The position numbers and the translations under genes were made by a program. From JBBSUX01 sp038234045 (GTDB lineage: Bacteria > Pseudomonadota > Gammaproteobacteria > Burkholderiales > Burkholderiaceae_C), in contig JBBSUX010000041.1 in NCBI GenBank assembly GCA_038234045.1, forward strand, positions 1 to 17,432: a DNA stretch of 17,432 bases. Direction: 5' to 3'. This document shows positions 5,534 through 12,540 of the stretch, piece by piece. Numbering within the stretch: position 1 is the first letter of the stretch; each line of letters begins with the position of its first letter. The notes beneath the pieces were generated by a model that made no database searches, was not told the DNA's origin, and saw only the letters and a program-made list of their open reading frames with translations.

Positions 5534-8497
5534 ATGAGTGATACACGTCAACCCGGGCTGGAAAGCCTTTCCAAGTCTTTCGAGCCCACGTCAATCGAGG
5601 CCGACTGGCAAGCACGTTGGGAAGCCGACGGTATAGGACGCGCAGGATATCGCGGCACGGGCGAACCCAAGGCGGATGCTCCCGCGTTTGCGGTGCAGCT
5701 ACCTCCTCCGAATGTTACGGGCACATTGCACATGGGCCACGCGTTCAACCAGACGGTGATGGATTCGCTCACGCGCTATCACCGCATGCGCGGCGACAAC
5801 ACCGCGTGGATTCCGGGCACCGACCACGCCGGCATCGCCACCCAGATCGTGGTCGAGCGCCAGTTGCAAGGCCAGGGCATCGACCGCCATGCGATGGGGC
5901 CGACACCCGCCGAAGCGCGCAAGAACTTCGTTGCCAAGGTGTGGGAGTGGAAGGAAAAAAGCGGCAACACTATTACCACGCAGATGCGCCGCATGGGCGA
6001 CAGCGTCGATTGGAGCCGCGAGTACTTCACCATGGACGAGAAGCTCTCACCGGTGGTGACCGACACTTTCGTAAGGCTCTACGAGCAGGGCCTGATCTAC
6101 CGCGGCAAGCGACTGGTGAACTGGGACCCGGTACTCCAATCCGCCGTGTCGGATCTGGAAGTCGAGAGCGAAGAAAAAGACGGCTCGCTGTGGCACATCG
6201 CCTACCCGCTCTCGGACGGTTCAGGCAGCCTCACCGTCGCCACCACCCGACCTGAGACCATGCTGGGCGACGTGGCCGTAATGGTGCACCCCGAAGATGA
6301 GCGCTACCAGCATCTGGTCGGCAAGACTGTGACGCTCCCGCTCGTCGGTCGCGAAATTCCGGTGATTGCCGACGACCACGTGGATAAGGAATTCGGCACC
6401 GGCGTGGTGAAGGTCACGCCCGCGCACGACCAGAACGACTATGCCGTCGGCCAGCGCCATCAGCTGCCGATGATCGTGGTGCTGACGCTGCAGGCCACTA
6501 TCAACGACAACGCGCCGGAAAAGTACCGCGGGATGGACCGCTTCGTCGCGCGCAAGGCGATCGTTGCCGACCTGGAAGCCAGCGGCGCACTGGTCGAAGT
6601 CAAGAAGCACAAGCTGATGGTCCCGATCTGCACCCGCACCGGCCAGATCGTCGAGCCGATGCTGACCGACCAGTGGTTCGTTGCCGTCAACAAGGTGGGC
6701 GCCAACGATCCGACTGGCAAATCCATTGCGCAAAAAGCCATCGATGCCGTGCACGGCGGCCAGGTCAAGTTCGTGCCAGAAAACTGGGTCAACACCTATG
6801 ACCAGTGGATGAACAACATCCAGGACTGGTGCATCAGCCGCCAGCTTTGGTGGGGACACCAGATTCCGGCCTGGTACGACGAAGACGGCAAGGTCTACGT
6901 GGCACGGGACGAGGCAGCGGCGCAGGCTCTGGCACCGGGCAAAACGCTGCGGCGTGATGAAGATGTGCTCGACACCTGGTATTCGTCAGCGCTGGTGCCC
7001 TTCAGCACCATGGGCTGGCCACAAGCTGAGGCTGGCGCGCACGAAGGCGGTACCAGCGATTACGACCTGTACCTGCCCTCCTCGGTCCTGGTGACCGGCT
7101 ACGACATCATCTTCTTCTGGGTCGCCAGGATGATCATGATGACGACGCACTTCACCGGGCGCGTGCCGTTCAGGCATGTGTACATCCACGGCCTGGTGCG
7201 CGATGCGCAGGGCAAGAAGATGAGCAAATCGGAAGGCAATGTGCTCGATCCGGTCGACCTGATAGATGGCATCGCGCTCGAACCCTTGCTCGGCAAACGT
7301 ACGACCGGCCTGCGCAAACCCGAGACCGCGCCGCAGGTAAAGAAAGCGACGCAAAAGGAGTTTCCAGACGGCATTCCGGCCTATGGCGCTGACGCATTGC
7401 GCTTCACGTTCGCTGCGTTGGCCTCGCTGGGCCGATCCATCAATTTTGACAGCAAGCGCTGTGAGGGCTATCGCAACTTCTGCAACAAGCTCTGGAACGC
7501 CTCGCGTTTCGTGCTGATGAATTGCGAAGGAGAAGACTGCGGCCTGCGGGAACACACCAAGGTCGAATGCGCACCCGGTGGCGCGTCGCATGGCTACTTG
7601 GTGTTCAGTCAGGCCGATCGCTGGATCACCAGCGCTCTGCAGCGGGCTGAAGCCGATGTGGAGCGTGGCTTTACCGATTACCGGCTGGACCATGTCGCCA
7701 CGGCGATCTACGAATTCGTCTGGAACGAGTTCTGCGACTGGTATCTGGAGATTGCCAAAGTGCAGATCCAGACAGCGCGCGCCAATCCCGACACAGCGCT
7801 TGGCGAGGCGCAGCAGCGCGCCACCCGTCGAACGTTGATTCGTACGCTGGAGACCATTCTGCGTCTGGCGCATCCTGTCATCCCGTTCATCACCGAAGCG
7901 CTGTGGCAAAAAGTCGCACCGGTCGCAGGCCGCCTGCCGGCCGACACCGCTTCAGCGCGGCCATCCATCAGCGTCGCTGTCTATCCCACAACACAGCCCG
8001 AGCGCATGGATGAGCGCGCCGAAGAATGGGTACGAAAGCTCAAGGCGCTGGTCGACGCCTGCCGCACGCTGCGCGGGGAGATGAACGTTTCGCCCGCCAC
8101 GCGCCTGCCGCTGTTCGCGCTGGCCGGTTCAGCCCCTGAAGCCGCTTTTCTACGCGAAGCGGCGCCTGCGCTGACGGCTTTGGCCAAGCTCGGTGAAGTC
8201 CGCATGTTTGATGAAGAAGGCAGCTGGCAGCAAGCTGCCCAGGCGGCTCCGGTCGCGCTGGTCGGCGCAACACGCCTGTGCCTGCACATGGAGATCGACG
8301 TAGCGGCCGAGCGCGTGCGACTCGGCAAGGAAACGGCTCGTATCGAGGGCGAGATAACCAAGGCGAAAGGCAAGCTTGCCAACCAAGCATTCGTCGCCAA
8401 GGCGCCCCCCGCGGTGCTTGCGCAAGAGCAAAAGCGTCTCGCCGATTTCGCAGCACTGCTTGAGCGGGTAGACGAGCAACTACAGCGTTTGACCTGA
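5534..8497 (+). CDS. valS: valyl-tRNA synthetase
   Basis: ValS charges tRNA-Val with valine and edits mischarged threonine. The 987-residue class I synthetase is slightly longer than E. coli ValS (951). It shows the HIGH-type motif as HMGH (residues 66-69, in PPPNVTGTLHMGHA), the editing-domain stretch TTRPETMLGDVAV (about 237-249), the WCISRQLWWGHQIPAW block (about 431-446), the KMSKS motif (562-566), and the VSPATRLPLF-type anticodon region. A charged C-terminal coiled coil runs over about residues 915-987, as expected for tRNA-core binding in ValS. The ATG at 5534 is the only sensible start; its ribosome binding site is weak. It stands alone after the hem cluster, with galU 313 nt downstream. 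Very large antisense open frames across it are shadows of its biased codon use. Confidence 0.98.
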   Translation: MSDTRQPGLESLSKSFEPTSIEADWQARWEADGIGRAGYRGTGEPKADAPAFAVQLPPPNVTGTLHMGHAFNQTVMDSLTRYHRMRGDNTAWIPGTDHAGIATQIVVERQLQGQGIDRHAMGPTPAEARKNFVAKVWEWKEKSGNTITTQMRRMGDSVDWSREYFTMDEKLSPVVTDTFVRLYEQGLIYRGKRLVNWDPVLQSAVSDLEVESEEKDGSLWHIAYPLSDGSGSLTVATTRPETMLGDVAVMVHPEDERYQHLVGKTVTLPLVGREIPVIADDHVDKEFGTGVVKVTPAHDQNDYAVGQRHQLPMIVVLTLQATINDNAPEKYRGMDRFVARKAIVADLEASGALVEVKKHKLMVPICTRTGQIVEPMLTDQWFVAVNKVGANDPTGKSIAQKAIDAVHGGQVKFVPENWVNTYDQWMNNIQDWCISRQLWWGHQIPAWYDEDGKVYVARDEAAAQALAPGKTLRRDEDVLDTWYSSALVPFSTMGWPQAEAGAHEGGTSDYDLYLPSSVLVTGYDIIFFWVARMIMMTTHFTGRVPFRHVYIHGLVRDAQGKKMSKSEGNVLDPVDLIDGIALEPLLGKRTTGLRKPETAPQVKKATQKEFPDGIPAYGADALRFTFAALASLGRSINFDSKRCEGYRNFCNKLWNASRFVLMNCEGEDCGLREHTKVECAPGGASHGYLVFSQADRWITSALQRAEADVERGFTDYRLDHVATAIYEFVWNEFCDWYLEIAKVQIQTARANPDTALGEAQQRATRRTLIRTLETILRLAHPVIPFITEALWQKVAPVAGRLPADTASARPSISVAVYPTTQPERMDERAEEWVRKLKALVDACRTLRGEMNVSPATRLPLFALAGSAPEAAFLREAAPALTALAKLGEVRMFDEEGSWQQAAQAAPVALVGATRLCLHMEIDVAAERVRLGKETARIEGEITKAKGKLANQAFVAKAPPAVLAQEQKRLADFAALLERVDEQLQRLT

Positions 8498-8810
8498 CGC
8501 CGCAGCCACGTCGCGGTGCAGCGGTGATGCGCGTTAGGTGTGCTGCGCTGCTCATGGCTCAGTCCCGTCGGATTCACACATGCGACAGCGGGTGCGGATT
8601 TGTACGTTGAGGCCGACATACAGCCTTCCATCCATCGGCTAGCATCCGCAAGAGTACCGCGAGCCACAGTGCGTTTTCAGAAGGCGCGCGCGTTCAGCCC
8701 GAACGCGCATCCGAACCTCTGGTCACCAAGCGCCCACCGCTTCTGTCTCCACTTTCCCGATCAACAACCTCGCCGCGCCAAACGCGGCCCCACGGCAGGA
8801 AATCCGACCG
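8498..8810. other. valS-galU intergenic region, no gene seen
   Basis: These 313 nt hold no convincing gene. A 99-codon open frame (8540-8839) crosses the galU start in another frame and has no ribosome binding site. The clear items are a GC-rich hairpin at 8688-8708 and an AGGAA at 8797-8801 that serves as the galU ribosome binding site. I found no clear sigma-70 promoter, although galU presumably has one here. Confidence 0.5.
8688..8708. repeat. 8-bp GC-rich hairpin upstream of galU
   Basis: GCGCGTTC (8688-8695), loop AGCCC, GAACGCGC (8701-8708) form a perfect stem. No T-run follows on either strand, so it is not a canonical rho-independent terminator. It could be a structured part of the galU leader or a valS 3'-end stabiliser. 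Confidence 0.5.
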
Positions 8811-9692
8811 ATGACCACACCCCGCAACCGCATCAATAAAGCCGTCTTCCCGGTGGCTGGACTCGGAACCCGCTTTCTGCCCGCTACCAAGGCGCAGCCC
8901 AAGGAAATGCTGCCGGTGGTCGACAAGCCCCTCATCCAGTACGCGGTGGAGGAAGCCTATGCGGCAGGTATCCGCCAGATGATCTTCGTGAACGGTCGCA
9001 GCAAACGCTCCATTCCCGACCACTTCGACACCGCTTACGAGCTGGAAGCGGAACTGGAAGCGGCTAAAAAAATGGAGCTTCTGGCACTGGTGCACTCCAT
9101 CAAGCCCGACGATATGGAATGCATCTACATCCGGCAGGCGAAGGCGCTTGGCTTAGGTCATGCCGTGCTTTGCGCCAAGAGCGTAGTGGTGAACGAACCC
9201 TTCGCGGTACTACTGGCTGACGATCTGATGGTGGGCAAGCCGCCCGTGCTGAAGCAGATGGTCGACCAGTTCGAGGAGTGGCAGGCGTCGATTCTTGCGG
9301 TGCAGGAAGTGCCCGACGCGCATACCAAACGCTACGGAATCGTGGCCGGCACGCAGGTCAACGATCGCATGATGGATTTAACCCACATGGTTGAGAAACC
9401 CGCACCGGAAGACGCGCCCTCACGCCTTGGCGTAGCGGGCCGCTACATCCTGACGCCGAGCATCTTTCGGGAAATTGCTAACCAGCCGCGCGGTGTGGGC
9501 GGTGAAATCCAGCTCACCGATGGCTTGGCTTCACTGATGCGACGCGAAAAGGTCTTTGCCTACCGCTATGACGGCAAACGTTACGACTGCGGCAGCAAGG
9601 AAGGCTTTCTGGAGGCCAATGTGGAATTGGCGCTTGCCCATCCGGAGCTGGGTGCGGGCTTCCGCGAATATCTCAAGGGGCTGGCTCTCTGA
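8811..9692 (+). CDS. galU: UTP--glucose-1-phosphate uridylyltransferase
   Basis: GalU makes UDP-glucose from UTP and glucose-1-phosphate, supplying cell-envelope and exopolysaccharide sugars. The 293-residue product has the normal length. It shows the nucleotide-binding VFPVAGLGTRFLPATKAQPKEMLPVVDKP region (about residues 12-40, with GLGTR at 17-21), the VLLADDLM active-site strand, the MVEKP motif, the VAGRYILTP stretch and the GGEIQLTD segment, all diagnostic for bacterial GalU. The start at 8811 has AGGAA nine bases upstream. It is convergent with the tusA-like gene, whose stop is 59 nt away; no strong shared terminator is visible between them. Confidence 0.97.
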   Translation: MTTPRNRINKAVFPVAGLGTRFLPATKAQPKEMLPVVDKPLIQYAVEEAYAAGIRQMIFVNGRSKRSIPDHFDTAYELEAELEAAKKMELLALVHSIKPDDMECIYIRQAKALGLGHAVLCAKSVVVNEPFAVLLADDLMVGKPPVLKQMVDQFEEWQASILAVQEVPDAHTKRYGIVAGTQVNDRMMDLTHMVEKPAPEDAPSRLGVAGRYILTPSIFREIANQPRGVGGEIQLTDGLASLMRREKVFAYRYDGKRYDCGSKEGFLEANVELALAHPELGAGFREYLKGLAL

Positions 9693-9751
9693 ATCTGATC
9701 CGCCGCATCCGTCATCGGGTGGGTGGCAAACGGCACGGAAGATAAAATCCG

Positions 9752-9979
9752 CTACCTCCGCCGCAAGACGTGAATGTAGTCCGCTCCCACGGTCTGCTGC
9801 TCTACCAGTGCGTTGCCGGTTTGACGCGCAAATGCCTGGAAGTCGCGGAGAGAGCCAACGTCTGTCGACACAACGCGCAGAATCTGCCCGCTGCTTAGCT
9901 CGCCCAGCGCTTTCTTCGCCTTGAGGATGGGCAGCGGGCAATTCAGCCCTCGGGTGTCGAGCTCTTTATGAATGTCCAT
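9752..9979 (-). CDS. TusA/SirA-family sulfur carrier protein
   Basis: This 75-residue protein has the full TusA-like fold pattern: LDTRGLNCPLPILKAKKAL near the N-terminus with the CPxP motif (Cys14, Pro15, Pro17), then a beta strand LRVVSTD, a helix containing RDFQAFARQTG, and a final strand. The motif cysteine carries persulfide sulfur in family members used for tRNA thiolation, molybdenum cofactor synthesis or sulfur oxidation. Which of these applies here cannot be told from the sequence. It lies 27 nt downstream of the GntR-type regulator on the same strand, so the two could be co-transcribed, and it converges on galU. The ribosome binding site is weak (GAAAGA). Confidence 0.9.
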   Translation of the reverse strand: MDIHKELDTRGLNCPLPILKAKKALGELSSGQILRVVSTDVGSLRDFQAFARQTGNALVEQQTVGADYIHVLRRR

Positions 9980-10006
9980 CAGCGATCTTTCGCAACAAAT
10001 GAGGTT

Positions 10007-10798
10007 TCATTGGGCAGTCTGATCCGGCGCGCTTGAAGCGGTGGCATCGGTGGGCAATTCAATGCGCTTGGGACGGCTCGCCTCCCGTTTGGGCCGCGTC
10101 CGAGCCTTGACTGGCGGGCCCCGCACCAATTCTTGACCGGCTGTCGCGGGCTCCATTTCGGCCAGGCTGGCGAGCAGATCATTGAACCGCTCTCCCTGGA
10201 CCATCACATGGCTGCGAATGGCCAGCATAGCTGCCTGCCCGTCACCACTTCGAAGCGCATCCAGAACAGCCTGGTGCTCCGAAAATGAAACCGTCACGCG
10301 GTTGCGCACCCTCAGCTGAAGCCGGCGGTAAGGGCGCAACCTTCTCTGGAGCGATTGCGCCTCGTCCGTAAGAAAGCTGTTGTGGCTAGCCGAATAGACG
10401 GCCAAATGAAAACGCTCGTTGGCATAGAAATAGGCATCTGCGTCGCTCGCTTCTGCAGCTGCCCTGCAAGCTTCGTGAGAGGTCTCCAGCTCGGCAAATT
10501 CCTCCACCGAAATGCGGCGGGCGGCAAGCCTTGCGCACATGGCTTCGAGTTCTGCCATGACCTCGAACATTTCCACGCGGCGCTGCGGCGTAAGCCGCGC
10601 TACAACAGCGCCGCGGCGCGGCCGGATCTCCAGCAGTCCCTCGCCGGCCAGCAAGCTCAGCACCTCCCGGATCGGCGTTCGCGACACCCCGAAACGTGAA
10701 GCGAGCTCGATCTCGTCCAGGTGGGTTCCGGGCGCCAGCTTGCCGGTGGCGACCTCCTCCTCAATAAGTTCTCTCAGCGATTCCGACAGTCTTTTCAT
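10007..10798 (-). CDS. GntR-family (FadR/FCD subfamily) regulator of the adjacent TRAP-malonate decarboxylase operon
   Basis: The 263-residue protein has a winged helix-turn-helix at residues 8-68 (ELASRFGVSRTPIREVLSLL, then the wing LEIRPRRGAVV) and a C-terminal all-helical FCD ligand domain at about 75-213. His131, His175 and His197 sit where FCD proteins bind a metal or carboxylate effector. It diverges from the TRAP-mdc operon with 153 bp between, and candidate FadR-type operators are in that gap. Known malonate regulators of this family are MdcY of Acinetobacter and MatR of rhizobia, so a malonate-responsive repressor is the natural inference. The last 40 or so residues (about 224-263) form a basic, proline-rich tail beyond the FCD domain, which is unusual. 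No ribosome binding site is visible before the ATG. Confidence 0.9.
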   Translation of the reverse strand: MKRLSESLRELIEEEVATGKLAPGTHLDEIELASRFGVSRTPIREVLSLLAGEGLLEIRPRRGAVVARLTPQRRVEMFEVMAELEAMCARLAARRISVEEFAELETSHEACRAAAEASDADAYFYANERFHLAVYSASHNSFLTDEAQSLQRRLRPYRRLQLRVRNRVTVSFSEHQAVLDALRSGDGQAAMLAIRSHVMVQGERFNDLLASLAEMEPATAGQELVRGPPVKARTRPKREASRPKRIELPTDATASSAPDQTAQ

Positions 10799-10810
10799 GA
10801 TGTGGGTGAA

Positions 10811-10821
10811 TTGTCTGACAC
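10811..10821. promoter_or_regulatory. candidate GntR/FadR operator 1
   Basis: TTGTCTGACAC fits the FadR-subfamily operator pattern TNGTNNNACNA except for the last base. Its core TGTC-T-GACA is a perfect 9-bp palindrome centred on 10816. It lies 13 nt upstream of the regulator's ATG, a good place for autorepression. Binding is inferred, not shown. Confidence 0.45.
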
Positions 10822-10862
10822 CAAAAGGGCGAGCGGCCGAGTACGCGGGAGAGTGGTTTCCC

Positions 10863-10895
10863 TAATACATAAGTACTCATTAGTTATACATGATC
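10863..10895. repeat. 21-bp-spaced direct repeat and candidate operator 2 in AT-rich island
   Basis: ATACAT occurs at 10865-10870 and again at 10886-10891, exactly 21 bp apart (two helical turns), within a longer similarity TAATACATAAGT / TTATACATGAT. Between them lies an imperfect 12-bp palindrome ATAAGTACTCAT (10869-10880). TAGTTATACAT (10881-10891) matches TNGTNNNACNA except for the last base. The cluster is placed where a promoter-proximal operator for the operon would be expected. Confidence 0.4.
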
Positions 10896-10951
10896 TGCAC
10901 TCTTGCATTTCCTGCGCAGCACTTTGCTCGCTTAACTTCCAGGAGCCGTTC

Positions 10952-11977
10952 ATGCCTTTGAATCGCCGTCGCTTCGCGCAGACCCTTGCGGTCGCACCCC
11001 TCGCATCCTCACTTGCCTGGCAAGCGGACGCCCAACAGGCAACAGCGCTCAAGATTTCCCACCAATTCCCGGGCGGTACCGCCGCCGAGGGGGATTTCCG
11101 CGATCGACTTTGCAGGAAATTTGCAGTCGATATCGAGCAGCGTTCAGGCGGATCGCTAAAGGCTTCGGTCTATCCCGGATCGTCGCTCATGAAGACGAAT
11201 GCGCAGTTTTCTTCCATGCGCAAGGGCGCGCTGGACATGAGCCTGGTGCCGCTTTCATATGCCGGAGGCGAGGTCGCCGAAACCAATATCGGGCTCATGC
11301 CCGCACTGGTACCGAGCTATGCGGAGAGCGCCAAATGGAAGTCTGCCGAGGTCGGCAAGATGCTCTCCAAGGTACTGGACGACAAGGGCGTGATCATCGT
11401 CAGCTGGATCTGGCAGGCTGGGGGGCTCGCAACACGGGATCGTCCACTCGTCGTTCCCGCAGACGCAAAGGGAATGAAAATTCGCGGCGGCAGTCGGGAT
11501 ATGGACAAAATGCTGAAGGAGGCCGGCGCCTCCGTCATCACACTGCCATCGAACGAGATCTACGCCGCCATGCAAACCGGCGCGATGGACGGCGCCATGA
11601 CTTCAAGCACCAGCTTCATTTCGTTCAAGCTCGAGGAAACCGCCAAATACCTGACCTCAGGCCGCGAGCGCACGTACTGGTTCATGCTCGAGCCCTTGAT
11701 GATTTCAAAAGACGTCTTCAGCAAGCTGTCCAAGAAGCAACAGGACATCATCATGGCTGTAGGTGCGGAAATGGAAGACTTCGGTCGCGAGAACGCCAAG
11801 GCGGATGACAAGGCCGTAGAAGAAATCTACAAGAAAGCGGGCGCAAAGGTCTTCGAAATCGATGAGGCAGCGCTTGCGAAGTGGCGCACTATTGCCGAGG
11901 CCACTGCGTGGAAGGATTTCGCTGGAAGAAGCGAATCGTGCGCAGCTCTGTTGCAAGCTGCCAAAAAGATCGCGTGA
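10952..11977 (+). CDS. TRAP transporter substrate-binding protein, DctP type (probable malonate binder)
   Basis: This 341-residue periplasmic protein would capture the substrate for the TRAP transporter encoded by the next two genes. The N-terminus has an RRRF twin-arginine-like motif (residues 5-8), a hydrophobic stretch and a plausible cleavage after ADA (25-27), so Tat export is possible. DctP hallmarks are LKISHQFP (33-40), the KGALDMSLVPLSYAG region (91-105), GMKIRGG (174-180) with Arg178 at the place of the carboxylate-clamping arginine, and EIYAAMQTGAMDGAM (202-216). The frame is open further upstream, but the ATG at 10952 is chosen because AGGAG lies six bases before it and the signal peptide starts there. 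The substrate is inferred from the mdc genes in the same operon. The family alone says only an organic acid. Confidence 0.92.
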   Translation: MPLNRRRFAQTLAVAPLASSLAWQADAQQATALKISHQFPGGTAAEGDFRDRLCRKFAVDIEQRSGGSLKASVYPGSSLMKTNAQFSSMRKGALDMSLVPLSYAGGEVAETNIGLMPALVPSYAESAKWKSAEVGKMLSKVLDDKGVIIVSWIWQAGGLATRDRPLVVPADAKGMKIRGGSRDMDKMLKEAGASVITLPSNEIYAAMQTGAMDGAMTSSTSFISFKLEETAKYLTSGRERTYWFMLEPLMISKDVFSKLSKKQQDIIMAVGAEMEDFGRENAKADDKAVEEIYKKAGAKVFEIDEAALAKWRTIAEATAWKDFAGRSESCAALLQAAKKIA

Positions 11978-12540
11978 GCGTCGGTCCGGAACAAGCGCCG
12001 CAAGGCGCCGCAGTCGACCCGCACACGCCGGCCATCCTCATACCGCTCGCCCGTTTGTTGCTGCGGGTGAATCAGGTCATGGTAGTCCTCGGAATGCTCG
12101 CTTTGCTGGCTGCTTCCGTCATTCTGACCAGTAGCGTGGTGTTCCGCTATTTCCTGAAAGCCTCGACCGACTGGCAGGACGAAGCCTCTGTCTTCTGCTT
12201 GGTCGGCGCAACCTTTCTCGCCACTGCTTTCGTGCAATCGATGCGCGGACACATTGGTATTGAGGCATTGAACGGTCTTCTTTCGCGGCGCGTGAACCGT
12301 GTCCGGGAAATGTTGGTCGACCTCATGAGCCTCCTCTTCTGCACTTTCTTCGCCTGGAAATCCTGGAGCCTCTTTCACGAAGCGTGGGCGGAAGGCCAAA
12401 CGACATCGTCGTCCTGGGCACCTCCACTCTGGATTCCCTACGGTCTGATGGCAGCCGGAATGAGCCTGCTATGTCTGCAGCTGCTGGTGCAGCTTTCGGC
12501 TCGTATCAATCGGCTGACACAGTCGGCAGTTACCCCATGA
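11974..12540 (+). CDS. TRAP transporter small permease, DctQ type
   Basis: The small membrane subunit of the TRAP transporter, 188 residues, with four hydrophobic segments: about 33-55, 65-85, 105-127 and 147-172. The pattern SVVFRYFLKASTDWQDEAS after the first helix is characteristic of DctQ proteins. The start is taken as GTG at 11974, which overlaps the dctP-like stop as GTGA and suggests translational coupling. An ATG at 11881 in the same frame would add 31 residues inside the previous gene and is unlikely. It partners with the large subunit that begins at its own stop codon. Confidence 0.88.
   Translation: MSVGPEQAPQGAAVDPHTPAILIPLARLLLRVNQVMVVLGMLALLAASVILTSSVVFRYFLKASTDWQDEASVFCLVGATFLATAFVQSMRGHIGIEALNGLLSRRVNRVREMLVDLMSLLFCTFFAWKSWSLFHEAWAEGQTTSSSWAPPLWIPYGLMAAGMSLLCLQLLVQLSARINRLTQSAVTP

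Larger units (their letters stand above)
10799..10951. promoter_or_regulatory. divergent regulator/TRAP-mdc control region
   Basis: This 153-bp gap must contain the promoters of the regulator and of the seven-gene operon. An AT-rich island at 10863-10895 contrasts with the GC-rich flanks. It contains TATACA (plus strand, 10885-10890) and TATAAC (minus strand), both -10-like, but no good -35 at 16-18 bp for either. The operon's ribosome binding site AGGAG is at 10941-10945. Confidence 0.6.

Noticed and set aside
6986..7909. 307-codon open frame on the minus strand inside valS
   Set aside because: It lies wholly antisense to valS, has no recognisable domain or ribosome binding site, and is expected from GC-rich codon bias.
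7981..8667. 228-codon minus-strand open frame crossing the valS end into the intergenic region
   Set aside because: Most of it is antisense to valS; the translation is low-complexity Ala/Arg/Ser with no family resemblance.
8688..8708. Hairpin as a rho-independent terminator of valS
   Set aside because: No U-tract follows on either strand and it is nearly 200 nt from the valS stop.
8540..8839. 99-codon plus-strand open frame before galU
   Set aside because: It overlaps the well-supported galU start in another frame and lacks a ribosome binding site or familiar sequence.
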